Part shown: one piece after another, positions 42,801-56,757 of the stretch
Layout of the letters: each line of letters begins with the position of its first letter
How positions within the stretch are numbered: position 1 is the first letter of the stretch
Assembly: GCA_036583965.1 (NCBI GenBank)
Contig: JAZBQD010000013.1
Coordinates: forward strand, 13,060,348-13,124,347
DNA length: 64,000 nucleotides
Source of the DNA: Prunella strophiata
Taxonomy: Eukaryota; Chordata; Aves; Passeriformes; Prunellidae
Reading direction: 5' to 3'
Notes under the pieces: model-generated
What the model saw: the letters and a program-made list of their open reading frames with translations, nothing else
What the model was told of the DNA's origin: nothing
The model's database searches: none
Program-made: the position numbers and the translations under genes

Positions 42801-45800
42801 GGCTCCAATGGGAGAAAGCAGGGAGGCTAATTTGATTTTTCTGCTCAAAAATGAGTCAGGGTTTTTCAGTGTGAAATAATTCCTGTCAGCTAAACTGTAG
42901 GAGACAGGATGTTATCAGACAAATAATAAAATTTTCTATTCTCTCTAGCCACGTAGAACAAAATTTTAGCCTGCCACTAATGATACACTAGAAGCACTGG
43001 CTCTGAAAATTGCAGACAGTCACCTACAGAAATTCAAGTGTGCATCCTTAGCTGAGAGCACCTTGGATCACAGGAATCTGCTCACTGGAGCAAAGGCAGA
43101 TAATGGCACACTGCCACTGAGCTCAGTTCTGCTGTGCTGGTTTGGAGGCTTCAGCAGTGCCCCCCCAGTTTGCTCTGGGGGTTTGCAGACAAATGAATTA
43201 TGGTGTCTGCTGTGCCTGGGCTCCTTTTGTTCCAAAGGGACTCTGGTTTCAGCAGGGACCCGAAATACAAAGACAAAATGAGCTCTGCTGACATGTGAAT
43301 TAAGGCTTCTTGGAACATAGAGATGATTGGTCTTTTGACAAGACCTTGAATTGTTTTGGAAGAGGCTTATGGAAAGTCTGAGCACCATCTTTTTTGGGGT
43401 TTTTGCTGAGGAACAAAAGATAAAGTTGAATTTTAACTGTTTATTGGAGTAAAATTTTACTGGAATTTAACTTGCCTAAATGCTGTTGCTGTTATCTTTT
43501 CAAAATGCCAAGTGACCTGAAAAGCTTGATCCTTTACAAAAGCTCAGGAGTTTAAATAAATCAGTTACACTGTTCTAACAAGTATCTGCAGTGACTGAAA
43601 GGAAAATAACCCAAAAATCTCTGAAAGGCAGGACAGCAATAGTTAGAATTGCTGAGATGATCATAGTCAAAGTGTAAAGGTTATTGCAGACCTCTGGGAG
43701 GAAAAAAGGGATTCAGAGAACATTCCTGGCTCCTGGGACATTTAGAAATTCAGTGATTGCACTCATACTGCCATTGCTGCCATCCCATTGATCTGTTTGG
43801 CCTCATCCTGGAAATTCTGTGTACAGGATCAACACACGTAAGAGATTACATCATAATTATTCACTTTTTAATTTATGAAAGAGGCAATGCATATTTTATA
43901 TGGTGTTACAGACAGTCTGTCTCTGGAAGATTAGAGGCAGTGGTGCTTTGATAGTGCACATGAATTCCCTCCACCTGCAAACATTAGAGTATAATATCAA
44001 CAAATGCCAAGGAAATTCTCCAAGTAGCCAGAATGGTAATTAGTCTTTCATTCTTTTTGCTTGCTCTCTCATTTAGTAATGAGGAAATTAGCAATGCTAA
44101 TAAATCCTGATCTCACAGCTCACTTAACTTTCAAATACAAATGTAAAATCTATGGTACATTTTCAATCTCTATCAACAAACTTTGTTTCCCATTGGGTTT
44201 GATGTCCTGTGAAAGTGCAGTTATTGTGTGTGGGGTTACAGTGCTAGAAAAATAAAAATTCAAGTTTCCTTTTCAAAGGTTTTTGCTCAGATAGGTGATT
44301 CAGTATTATCAATGTACTTTCTCACTCCTGGTCATTACGTGGACATATTGGCCAAGTTCTCATTGCTTTGCAGGGAGCAGAATTCCTTTTGGAATCATCT
44401 TTGGTGGGACAGATGTAAATGAAGACATCAAATGTAAAGAGAAACGCCAGGTAATGGGAGCAGTGCTGGAGAAAGCCAGGTAAGAGCAGGGGTGAAGGAT
44501 TTCTGACAGGAAATTGCATTTTTCTATGGCAGATCCTTTAGGAAGTTTTCCATACTCACTTGGAATCACTGGAAGATGTGTAGGCCAGCAGACAAAGGCT
44601 GGACTTCTTGAAATCCCTGTGATCTTCACCTTTTATTTGTGATTCAGTGGTGGAAGTGGAACAGTTTGATCAGAAGATGCAGTTTGTGTGCAGTCTGTTC
44701 TGTGTTTCCCTGCTCCTCACACACAGCTTGTTGACAGAATGCCTGCTTGAAAAGTACAAGCAGATTTATTTTCTCTTATTTTTTCTCCTGCTAATGTGAT
44801 CCTTTCCCTGGGCCCACTGAGCAAAGAAGCAGAGACTGAAAAAAGTCTTTAAGCAAGTTCTGTCCATTTGTAGGTGAAATGACAAGGGAGTTTTTTCAGG
44901 ATGTTTTAAAGTCTGGACAGCTCTAGTGCCACTGCCAGTGTAGTCATCAAATGTAGATCAAGAACTGATCATAAACCAGAGGAAAGTACTAAAATCTAAA
45001 AAGACTTTTGAGCATGTTTCATAGTTTCAACATCCCCAGAACAGAAGTTTTCTCCTGACTGATCCAAAGGTTTGTTGACCTCAGCAGTGTTTGCTCATGG
45101 CCATGGTGGGGGAGGAAATTTTTGTTGTTGCAAACCCAGAGCAGGATGGATTTTGGGTCAGGCAGGAGCTGCTTCTCCCTCCTGGTTGATCCTTGCTGAT
45201 CCCACTCTATTTCCCAGCTATTACTGGCTCACTTAACACTGGCAGAGATGTGCTGCTCTGTCTGTAATCCCCTATAAAATGTGGTAAGTAAACAGATTTT
45301 AAAGGCAGCACTTAATCACACTCATTGAAAAATCATTAGGGCATGTTCTTGTGTCTCAGTGTGGCTTGGAGCTGAAAGCAACTTCAGGTTCCACTCAGGA
45401 GAAAATTTATGTGCTTGTTTAGTTTTGTTATCAAATAATCAGAAGTTGTTCTTTAAACAGGTCTGAAGGAAAAGAAAAAGATATCTAATGTGTCAGATAA
45501 ATTTCAGCACTGTGCAGAATGAGAAGTACATAAAAACAATCTCTGAGTGTATCCATTTGATCCATCTCTGTTTAAAATATTGTCTGTCACAAATGCAGCT
45601 AATACAAAAACTGCTTTACTGAATGGTTTTTAATGGTATTGAGCTGGGAACCTGAAGTATGCCTTAACAGCTTGAATTATCTATGATATTTCAAAATGTA
45701 TTACGACATCCATATTGCAGTTTACAATATTTTCTCTGCTACAGAAAAGCATCTCAGTTTTCTAGAAGTTATTCTGAATGTACCTCTTCTCCTGTAGCAT

Positions 45801-48800
45801 CACTGGTGTTATTCATTGCATAGTTATTAAAAGAAACATTGATTTTTTTTCTTTATTGATTGCAGGGTTCTAAGCAGAAAGCATCATGAATTGTAGATTG
45901 CTTGTCCAGTACAATATCCCACCACATTCCATAAAACAAACTATTGAACACTGTCTAGCCTTATGAGTGTTTCATTTTTAATCAAATTCCTCTAAATGGT
46001 GCTTGTACTCCTCTAGGGTATTTTTTTTCCTATTGAACAGTATTTTGTAGACTTAGAAGCAACATCTTTTTATGCTTGTTAATGTGATGTATTGAAGGGA
46101 TAATTGCAAACTCTGGGAAGGGAGCATGTGGAGCTTGACAAAACAAACATTTGCAGGGGCTTTAATAACCTTAAAGCTGTCAAGTTGTGTGTGTGAAATT
46201 CATTGGAGGGCCATAAAGCAGATCCTACAGAACAAATGCAGGGGAATAAGGATTGTTTCAACAGGCAAAAGTAGGAGTTATAATTCAGCATTGATGGGAA
46301 TTCTAATGAGTGGTTGTGGTGGTTATGACATAATCAAATGGTGACATAACATCTCCAGTGGAGAAGCTCTGTCCTGGTGGTGGCTGCTGGGCTTTATCTC
46401 AAACCTTTAGGGTGTCAGACAGAAACATGTCAGAAACTACATGGAAAAGGAGCACTGAACATCAGAGCAATGTGTGAGGACCTCTCTTTTATGTTCAATA
46501 TCTCTACAAGGAATTAAAAAAAGCAGAAGTTTTGCTAAGCAGAGCTGTCTGGTGTGAAGGAGCCATTCAAACATTGTTTTCTACAGGACTGAGGTCTCCA
46601 GAAATGGCCCCATTTGTGGCTCCAGTTGACACTGAAGTTCCATTTAGGAGCACCCAGAGCATGTGGTTGTGCTCCAGCTTCATTAAACTGCCAGGCTTCA
46701 TTAAAACCCAGCATGTCCTGGAGATCCCCCCTGAGCAGGGGCCCTTCACTCACTCTGCATGAAAACATCTCCCACAGCTGCTGGGTGTTACAGCCAGGTG
46801 CAGTCAGGATAACCTGGTTATCAGGATTACCTGGTTATCATTACCTGGTTATCACAGCCTTTTGCTGGCTGTGATGGGACAGCCAGCAATGAGAGCTGCT
46901 CAGCTGGAGTGGCCTCTGCTGTCACTGCCGTGCACAGGGACAGTGCACACACTCCTCCAGGGTTTGTGAGGACATTGTGAACATGACTGACATCGTGGGG
47001 AGCAGGGAGAGCACTGGGAAAGCTCTGCAATCTTCATTGGAATTGCACTCAGACAGTGGCACTGGGTATTGTCACAGCACAGGATGGAAGGGGGGCAGCT
47101 CAGTCCCTCCTCACCCCTGTCCTGGGTGAGCAAAGGGAGGCAGGAGCAGCAAACCCAGGCTCCTGCTGCAGCTCTGTGCATCAGTCTGGGTGAAGTGGCC
47201 CCTTTATTTGGGGTTTCTCTTTGAGGAATCCTCACTTCACCTTCCCAAGAGCTCTGGGTTGGAAAGCCTGAGGAGCTGCTGCTGGTTTAGCCAAGGTTTT
47301 CTGCTGGGACAAGTGCAAAGCCTGCTTTCTGTCCCTCAGCTGGGATCAGCTTTGTAAGCCTCTGATCTTCGTTCTTATCAAGGTTTTTTCTGAAGTACTT
47401 TTTTTTTTTTTTTTCTTTTTTAATGTTTAAACACTTTAAGCAGATGATCCCAACTATTTTTGTCCATTTAACCAGGTTTGCAGTGGCTTTCACAGTGGAA
47501 ATGAAGGAGCTGGCAGCAGCAGAGTGGGTATGTTTGTGTGATGGGAATGCTTACAGCATTAGCAGATCTGCATGCTCCTGAAATGTGCCCTAAATAGAGA
47601 ATTGTGCTAGAGAATTGCAATAATCTGCATTGTTCCCAGCCCTGCTTGTCCTTTCATGCTGATGTACTTCAGCAGGTCACAGAGATCTGGCATTAAAAGC
47701 TCTTCAGTACTAGCAGAGTGTGTAGAGCAGTTTAGGAAGTGTTTCTCTGTAACATTTAAATCATTTGTTGTTACCGAGTCTCTCCAAATTGTTTCTTTTG
47801 GCATCATTTACTAAACTTCATGGTGACAAAATTCCTCCAGACAGCATTAGTTACAATAAAGAATTTGGAAGCACAATTTGAAAATACTTGTTTTGCCAAC
47901 TCTGGAAATAGAAGGAACTTCTTAAGGTGAACTGCAGAGGTAAATTCGATTTGGTGTGCTGAGCAGCAGATCCAGAGAGGGGAGAGCAGGGCAGGACCTC
48001 CCTGCTGCACGGAGGTGTTGGGAAACACCTTGGGAAACACCAGCTGAATCTGAGCAATTAATGCCAGAAGCTGAAACAGAGTGCTTGGTACCTCTTCAGT
48101 TCTAATTTGCATCACAGGATAACCATTAATGCACTCCTGCCTAAAAAATAGTCACTGAGTGGAGCTTGCACAGCAGGAGGATGTGCAATGCCTTATTTCA
48201 ACATTAATTGATTTTTAAAATCTATTTGGCTTTAAAAGGATACATGAGCAGACATGGGATTTGGTATTTTATTTTACAAATGTAATTTGGTTTTAATAGT
48301 TAACTACAATGAACTTCATGATGGGTAAAAGGGAAAGGGCACAGCTTCTGTCAGAGATATTAAGCAAGAAAAGGACCAAAGTAACAGAGTGTAAGGAGAA
48401 GAAACAAAACTGAGCTTTGAAATCGTTTCAAAATCAGCACCTCAACTGCTTTTAAGTACCAGGCTTTTATTTTACCTTATTTTATTTTTACTAAACACTT
48501 TTGTACTGGGGGCTGAGGCAGATCTGTCACGTCCTGAGCTGAAATCCCAGCTGCTGACCTGTGCCTTAAATGCTGAGGTTTGAGCTCCTGCTCTGCTGGG
48601 TCTCCAAGCTGAGAGCCAATGCCCCAGATTTGCTTCCAGGCAGTGAAGAGCATGAGCCCATCCTTCCACCCACAGCTGGTGGGGTATTTATGGTTTTCAC
48701 ACATTAGCTCACACTGCTCTGAACTGCCCTGTTCCTCTGGCGTGGGCTTCGTGGGCTTCCTTAGTTGAGATGGTCAGTTAAGAATTTAAATTACAAACAT

Positions 48801-51800
48801 GTAAGCAATTGCACTCTACTCAAAGGCTTTCTCTTCCAAGAAATTCTTTTCTATTTCATTGGATAAATTACCCTTAATTATGAAGTATGTAACCCAGCCC
48901 TTGCAATAATCTGTATTCCAGGTGAGTTTGAAATACTGTAAAAGATCTGGTGCTTATGGTCAGGGTTTTATTTCAGTAGCATAAAACTGGTGCAGAAGAA
49001 TTACCTAAGCCAGTTTTATTAGCACTCAATTTCATTTTCCATTCTCCTCAAGCCCATTTAAAATAAAGAACATAAGAGGAAATTGATCTATAAAGTGTCA
49101 ATGCAGCCAGGGCTGAACTGACTCCCCTGAGCATCTGGGGTCCAGCAGGGCATGAATGAAGGTGCTGAACCTGAAATTCCTTTTGGGATTTGGTGTTTCC
49201 AGGGAGCTGAGGGTGTCACACCCAGCAGAGGGGCAGGCAGGGCTGGGGCTGCTGCCCCCCTGCTTTTCCCTCCTCCTGGTTTTTGTTTTTCTCTTCTTTT
49301 GCTCACTTTTTCTGCAGAGTTGAACTCTGGAGTTGGCTCCAGCTCGCAGTGCTGTCCCATTGCTTGCAGGGGGTTTTTAACATTTTATCTTTTTTATGAT
49401 GCTGTGTTATTCAAAATGTTAGTCAGAGAAGGTCCAGTGTTAAGTAATAAAATGATGTAATGATGTATTAAGCCATTTTAATTATTTTTAAATCCTTTGA
49501 ACACAAAAGCTCAAGAGAGATGAATCCATGGAATATCCCCAGGCTTCCTCTGTAGCACAGAGTTGTTTCTTTCTCCCCCACCTCATTCCCATGAGGATTT
49601 GCTGCTTTTTTGTTAATTTTGGTGACATTGTTCACTCTGATTCTCAGAAACCACCTCCTTCCCATCTGTGAGCTGCTGGGAGATGACTTTTTAAGTCACC
49701 TCTTTTCCTCCAGTTTCTTTTCCCAGTTCATTTTTAGTAACTGCAGTGCCTGGGCAGGGGACTGAGGGGCAGCCACAAAGGAACAACAGGGAAAACCAAA
49801 ATTCTGCAATTTAAAAGAATGAATCACTTCTGTGGCTTCCTATTTCCTGAGCTGAGTGGTTCAAGAATTGAAGTTTGTTTCTGAATTGATTTTCTTTTCA
49901 TTAAAAAAGAAAATTATTCCACAAATCCACAACTGGAGTTACAGAAAGATATTGAAATAGGAAATTACTTCTTTAATCACCTAAATTAAATAACAGCACT
50001 TCAGGAGTGATTTTGGAAGTGTAGTAATTACCTCTTTTACTACAGCTATTTTAAGGTAATTTCTTTTGCAGTTTTTATTTGTGAATGTTCTGCAATAGCT
50101 ACCAGGCACCAGTTTTCCTGTCTAGGCAAGTCCAGATATTTGAAAGCAGCTTCTGAAACTGATATGTTTATAAATTGTATTGTGGATAAATGTAAACTGG
50201 ATTTTCAAAACCAGTCTTCCAAGACCAGCAGCTTTTTGGGAACTAGAGCTGATTTTCAGGTAGACATCTGAAATTTGTTTTATTCCAGAAAAACAGGGTG
50301 ATGATCCAAAGAAAGGATACAGAGACAAACTAAAAAATATATTGGTACCAACTTGGTAATTGTGTTTATTGCAAAATTGATTCAATGATACCATAAATGG
50401 ACATAGTAAATATAAATTACATTGTTGGCTTTTGGAGTTACTTAATGTATCTAATAGTTGGTTTTGATTTTTAGTAGTCAAAAGAAAATCACACTGACAT
50501 GTGTTTTGTTACTCTTTATTGTGTTTATTTTTTGAAGATTGAACAGATATTTTTATGTTGAGCTCTGAAAGTTATTTTTCTTCTCCTTCTCTTTAAAGCC
50601 AGATGCTAGGAAGAAAATCTACATCCAAAGTCAAGGTGAGAGCTCTGAAATCCTGATTAATCATTCCATTTCCCTGATTCCTGTGGTTGGTACCTGCTGG
50701 TTTTGCTCCTCTGCCCCAGACCCTTTGGGCTGGGATTTCTGGCATCAGCTGAGGCAGAGTTTCAGTCCCAGCCTCAATTTTCCACTCCCTGGGTGCTTCT
50801 GTGGGAGTTTTCCCAGCAGGAACCTGAATGCTCAGGTGCCACTGAAGGCAGCACTGAGATTCTCCAAAGGCTGCAGGAGCTTTGAGGGTGGATAATGAAT
50901 TGTCTGGAGCCCCAAACTCCTTTAAATGCTCCAAGGTGAGTTCCCAACCCATGAGAGCCAAGTACTCACCCAAGGTACATCACTGAGTAGCCCAGGGAAC
51001 ACAACTCAGAATTTTAGGTGTGATGACTTCATTTCCTAATTTATTTAATTAAAAATATCTCTCTGTGGATTCCAAAGCTCATTCCATTTTGTGTATTTCA
51101 CTTTCAAAGAAAATAACATTCTTCTGCAGACTGTGCTGTTGAATAACTCACTGTGAAGTCTGTTTAGCCCATGTTTAATTTATATTTAAGTCTCTTGAGA
51201 GGTAATAGTTAAATAAAAGATTAAATAAATAAAAGAAATAGTTTCATCATTAAAAGAATTAATCTTTAACATAAGGTAAAACAAATACAGTAATATTCCA
51301 GACAGATTAATATTAAATTTGTGTATAAATTTAATTTACTTCCTTTTATATTGAGGGCTGTGTGTCCCAGCTGCCCTGGATGTGTTTTGGAATAATGTGC
51401 TCCCTCAGGTGATGTTATCTGTGTGGAGTTTTAGAAGGCCAGGTTTAGCAGGGTTGTGTTCAAGCACTGGGTGATTGTGCAGAGTTTCAGAATTCCCCCC
51501 TGAATTCCAGCCTGCTCTCTGTGGCAGGGTTGCACAGGCAGCCTGACATTGCTGGGTGAGGGGAGCTGCAGAGGGGAATCCAGGCTTGGCAGAAATATTG
51601 CTTTTTTGTACTTCAAAAAGCCTTCAGGAACCACAGCTCAGCCATCCAGGGCACATTTAACATGGGAGCCTCTTTTCTTTACTCAGGAATTAGGACTACA
51701 CCCAGTGAAACATTTGACTGGTACAGATTTCTACAAAATGCAGGTAAAACTCCTTTTTTCCCTTTGTTTGCTGTGTTTGTTCCTAGTAGGTGTCAAGGAT

Positions 51801-54800
51801 GAAAGAAACTTAGAACCAGAGTGTAACTAATTATGTGATAAATGCCTTAACTATATGGGAGCTGGCAGAATGTCCATCAGAGGGTTCACCCAGCACCCAG
51901 AGTGCCTCTGAAGCCCTGGTGTGGCCAGGCTGAGCTGCACCAGCCCTGGGCAGGGTCCCAAAGGTGCAGGTGGGGCTCAGCACAGGTTCCTGAGCTTTCC
52001 TGGGGACAAACTGGGGCTGCCTGCAGCAGGGCAGGGCTGGGGTGAGGGCTGGGGTTCATTGTTTGGGCTGGGGTTTGATTATTTGGGCTGAAACTGGGGC
52101 TGGAGCTGGAGCTGGGGTTTGACTGTTTGGGCTGGAGCTGGGGTTTCACTGTTTGGGCTGGGGATGGAGCTGGAGCTGGGGCTGGGGATGGGGATGGAGC
52201 TGGGGTTTCACTGTTTGGGCTGGAGCTGGAGCTGGGGATGGAGCTGGAGCTGGGGTTTCACTGTTTGGGCTGGAGCTGGGGATGGAGCTGGAGCTGGGGT
52301 TTCACTGTTTGGGCTGGAGCTGGGGTTTCACTGTTTGGGCTGGAGCTGGGGTTTCACTGTTTGAGCTGGAGCTGGAGCTGGGGTTTCACTGTTTGGGCTG
52401 GACCAGGAGCTGGGGTTTCACTGTTTGGGCTGGGGCTGGGGCTGGGGATGGAGCTGGAGCTGGGGTTTCACTGTTTGAGCTGGAGCTGGGGTTTCACTGT
52501 TTGAGCTGGAGCTGGGGTTTCACTGTTTGAGCTGGGGCTGTCTCTGTCTCTGGTGCCCCCAGAGCAGGGCCAGCTGAGGCAGGTGACCTCACTCCCAGTC
52601 CCCTGGTCATGGCAATGCTTTAATCACTTCATCTTCCCCCAAAAGAGTGATTTATGGGCATTTTAGCCTGGTGAAAACGTTTCAGTTTTACATCCATCAG
52701 CCTGATCTCTGGCAGTACAGCTGTTCCCCGTGCTGCAAATGAATCCCCAGCAGTCAGTGGCATTATCACATCAGGAAATGTGTGCCATTAGTCAAAGCCA
52801 GTGTCAATTTGAAACTGAGCATTGTGGGGTTATTTTGTTCTCAGTAAATCACAGCCCACAAGCACAGTGCCACTAAGATTAATAATTTTCTGAAGTGAAA
52901 TGATTTGTCACTTGCTAGCACAGCCTTGGTGTTGATTTGATCTCTTGTCCAACCATTTTGTGATTAAATGAGCAGTCAACAGATTGGGCAGGGGGAAGCT
53001 CCCCCTAAAGTGAGTTTCTAATGTATTAGAGACAGTTTTTTGCCTAATGTGTACTAATGCAAAAGTTCAAAATAATTCATAATGCACATGAAAAGCAAAC
53101 TAAAATGTGACTCTGACATCTGTGCCTTATTAAATAATAACTTGAAAACTGGCATCAGAGCATTCAGTATTGTTTTTATGACTGTTTCATCTCATTTATC
53201 TTCTCTGCCTTGTGCCTATGTCCATCTCTGGTGGCAGCCTACAATTTCCACTTCTTTTAACACTGCACATGGAGTCAGGAGTTTTGGCTGTACCTTTGTG
53301 CTTTCCAGGGACTAATTAGAGTTCTCTGTGAATTGCTTTTTTTCTGGGCATTTGCAGTTCCAAAGTGTTTAAAATTCGACTAAACTTGAAGCAATCAGAA
53401 GAAAACTCTCAACACCAGGAGGCAGTTTTGCTCAGAAGGATGTGATTTTGGCAGTGTGGGTTTGCACAATGTGCACTTGAGAACACCCTGAGCTTTAATG
53501 CAGATGAAGCTGTCCAGTCTCCTTCAGCCCATGGCATTTGTGATCTTTTTTTTTTGTTTAAGACTTTTTTCATGAAGTTCTATTCCGTGTTTAAAGGCAC
53601 TTGATGATGTTTTGGGGAGAGATATTTCTCCAGGTGACCCTTGCCTGGATCTTTAGCAGAACCCTTGGGCATTTGTCAAACTCAGGATTGCCCAGGGCAG
53701 AATGCAAAGGATCAGCACAGGCCCTGCAGTGCAGGTTTTCATTCATCTGAGCATCTCTGTTAAACACCCTTGGTGTTCAGGGTGCCAGGTTGCTCTCTCT
53801 AATGAAACAGGCTCCTCAGAATGCTTCCAGACTTTTCTCCACACAACAGACTTCTCATGAATATTCTTTGTACTGATGGTTTTTATCAGTCAGAGGAAAC
53901 ATTTACTCACTTTAAATATGACACCAATACATAAACAGCCTCTTTAAATCACTGTAATGGCTTCAAAAAGAATTTAATGGTAGCTTTAAGTGAGTGGCAG
54001 AATGCACCAAATGCATTTTATGGTGGGAGACTTCCAGCCCCAAATTTGAATGTACCAAGCCAAACTCTAAGGAATCCCAGGTTTTTGTACTCTCCATGTG
54101 ATAGTTTGGGTGCTGATGTAAACAGCAATTGCCTGACACAAATGGAAGCAGTGCTGTGAAGGGTTTCTGCTGTTGTTGTTATTATTGTGATGGGTGCAGT
54201 ACAATCTCAGTGCAATACTCATGGAATTGGTATTTTTTCATAGTCTCAGCAGCAGAGCTGGGAGCTGCAGAGGTGATGGTGAGGGGTTATTGCTGTCTCC
54301 TGGCTGCAGTGCCTCCAGGGGCTGGCCAGTCAGCATTCACTGGCTAAATCTACAAAAAAAGGGGATTTTGGAGTTAATTTGCATCGTGGTTAACAGTCAG
54401 CTTCACAGTTTGTCTTCTGTGGATGAGAGACTGTGAGCAGCAGTAGCCAAAGCAGAAAGCTGAACCGAGTGCAGGTTTCAGCACAGCCTTCAGCAGCTCA
54501 GCATCTCCAGCCTGTTTGGTAACTCAGCCTATTTCAGGAAGGTTTGCTGCCTGTGTCAGCCTGCAGATCAGCCCAGATGATGAAACTGTTTTGCTCTGAC
54601 CTTACATTGCAGGGATCCATATGCAGCACAGCCCGTTTGGGTACAGCAATTTTAGAAGCCCTATCTATAGACTTGAGAGAGTCAGGGGAAGTTCAGCCTT
54701 GTGCTGGAAGCTGACTGGCAGGAGATGACAAGACAGTTTAAATAAATGAGAAACCTGAGACTGATCTTCTCTAGCAGCTCAGGGCTGGGGCAGAGCAGCT

Positions 54801-56601
54801 TCTGATCCCAGACAGGCTTGAGGTCATCACTGCAGAGGAAAAGCTGCTTTTGATGTCAGGGCTGGAGACTACAGAGCCCAGTAAACACCACGTGATGAGA
54901 AGATGCAGATAATTAACAAAGCCTGCTCTAACAGACTGAGGAATCCTTGTTTAGCCAACAGCCAGGCCTTAAAGCTGCTCATGGTGGTGTGGAACCATAG
55001 GGTCATCACATGCTTACTGCACCAGCAAATGAAACATGCAGTGTGCTTCTGTGGTTTGATTTTTCAGCTCTCAGGTAATGTCTGCTTCATGGCACGGCTG
55101 TTCTCTGAGCTTGAGGAGTTTACATTGCCTGTCATGACTCAGGCAGGGTTTTACTGAGGCATTAGATTTTCCTGAAGCTATGCTGGAAACAGAGACCCAC
55201 ACAAGAAAAACTGAACAGTAAAAGTTGGTGCACTTATGCAGCTGAGTGTAGTAAAGACTGTATGATAGCAGCAATAACCTGAGTTCCCAAACTGATCTCA
55301 AACTGCAGGGCTTTGTTGTTGTCTGATCTGTTAGAAATAAAGGACAGACAGGGGAGAGAGGAATTGATTGGGAATTTTGCAGTCTAATTTTTCTGGATTA
55401 GCAGCCTGTCCCTGGAAGTTTACAGGTTCATTTGACTTCTCTGTCTTCACCAGGGTATCAGCAACCCCAGCAGGGATTGGTGCTGGCTGTGAAGAGCAGG
55501 GTGAGCCCCTGGGATGAAGTCAGAGCCTGCCCTGCCCCTGCCTTGTGGGGAACAAACTGCTCTGGGCAGTGACAGTGCTCAGTGTTGGGGATTACTGAAA
55601 TAAGGCCTGGCTGGGTTCTCATTGTGCAGGGACTGCAGGAGCTCGTGGAAGGGATTTCTTCAGTGTGCAGGGAGATGAACTTAAGAAAAGCCATGAATGA
55701 AAGGTGTAGAGTATCAAAGATTGTGCTGCAGTTGGACAAATTCATCTCAAGAAAATAAAATCATTGTCTTAAAGACTGAAACCTCAGTCATAAACCTATG
55801 GATTTCCTTTTGAGGACAGCAATGCTTTCAGGTGCTCAGGAGGTGGATAAATGAAATATTTTCAAGAGGATTAAAAGACCTGCTGTGGTTCAAAGTGACC
55901 AGGAAGGAAAATAAGGTTATTTCCCCTCACTGTCTCATCATGGCTTAGGATTTTGTTTCTGAACAAAACCAGAAATGGACGAATAATCCAAAATAATGTG
56001 AACTTGGTGTTGTTCTCTGAAGGTCTGTAGAGCACAACAGTGAACTTGAAATCAGGGCTTGGAAAATTAATTTTTAAATCTTCTTCTTTACCTCTGAGCA
56101 AGCTAATGCTTGGTATTACTCATTCACTTCCAGGCCTGCAGCTTTCAGTAAGATTAAAGATTTGCAGTAATACATTTATTTTTATTGTGCACCTATGACT
56201 GCTGTATTTTTTTTCCCTGATAGCACCTGGAGGGATGGAGTTAAATGAATCTACACTTTCAAAATCTCTTTAGATAACACTTGTACTTATTCCTGCCTTT
56301 CTTAGAAAAGCAATGTCCCTACTGAAGCTTCAGAAATTATTCAGGTTTTTGTGGTTGCTGCCTGTGCTCGTGTTCTGCTGTGCAGGTTTTTACAATGGCC
56401 CAGGTGTGAAGTGTCACTGTGTCAGAGCCCTGTTCTCTGCAGGAACAGCAGCAGGGCAGGGGGAGAGGGCCTGAGGAGGAGAGGAGATGGCCTGAGGAAA
56501 ATGCCCTTCTGGTTGGCACTTTGAAAGGTCTCCATTCTCTCCTCTGCCTTGCACCTGAAGGTCTGAGAGCAGGGGAACAGAAGTTAAACCCACTATATCA
56601 T

Positions 56602-56633
<32 letters not shown>

Positions 56634-56722
56634 AATATATATAATATCATTTATATATATACATATATAAATGATATTATATATATAAATATATATAAAT
56701 ATAAATAAATAAATAAACAAAT

Positions 56723-56757
<35 letters not shown>

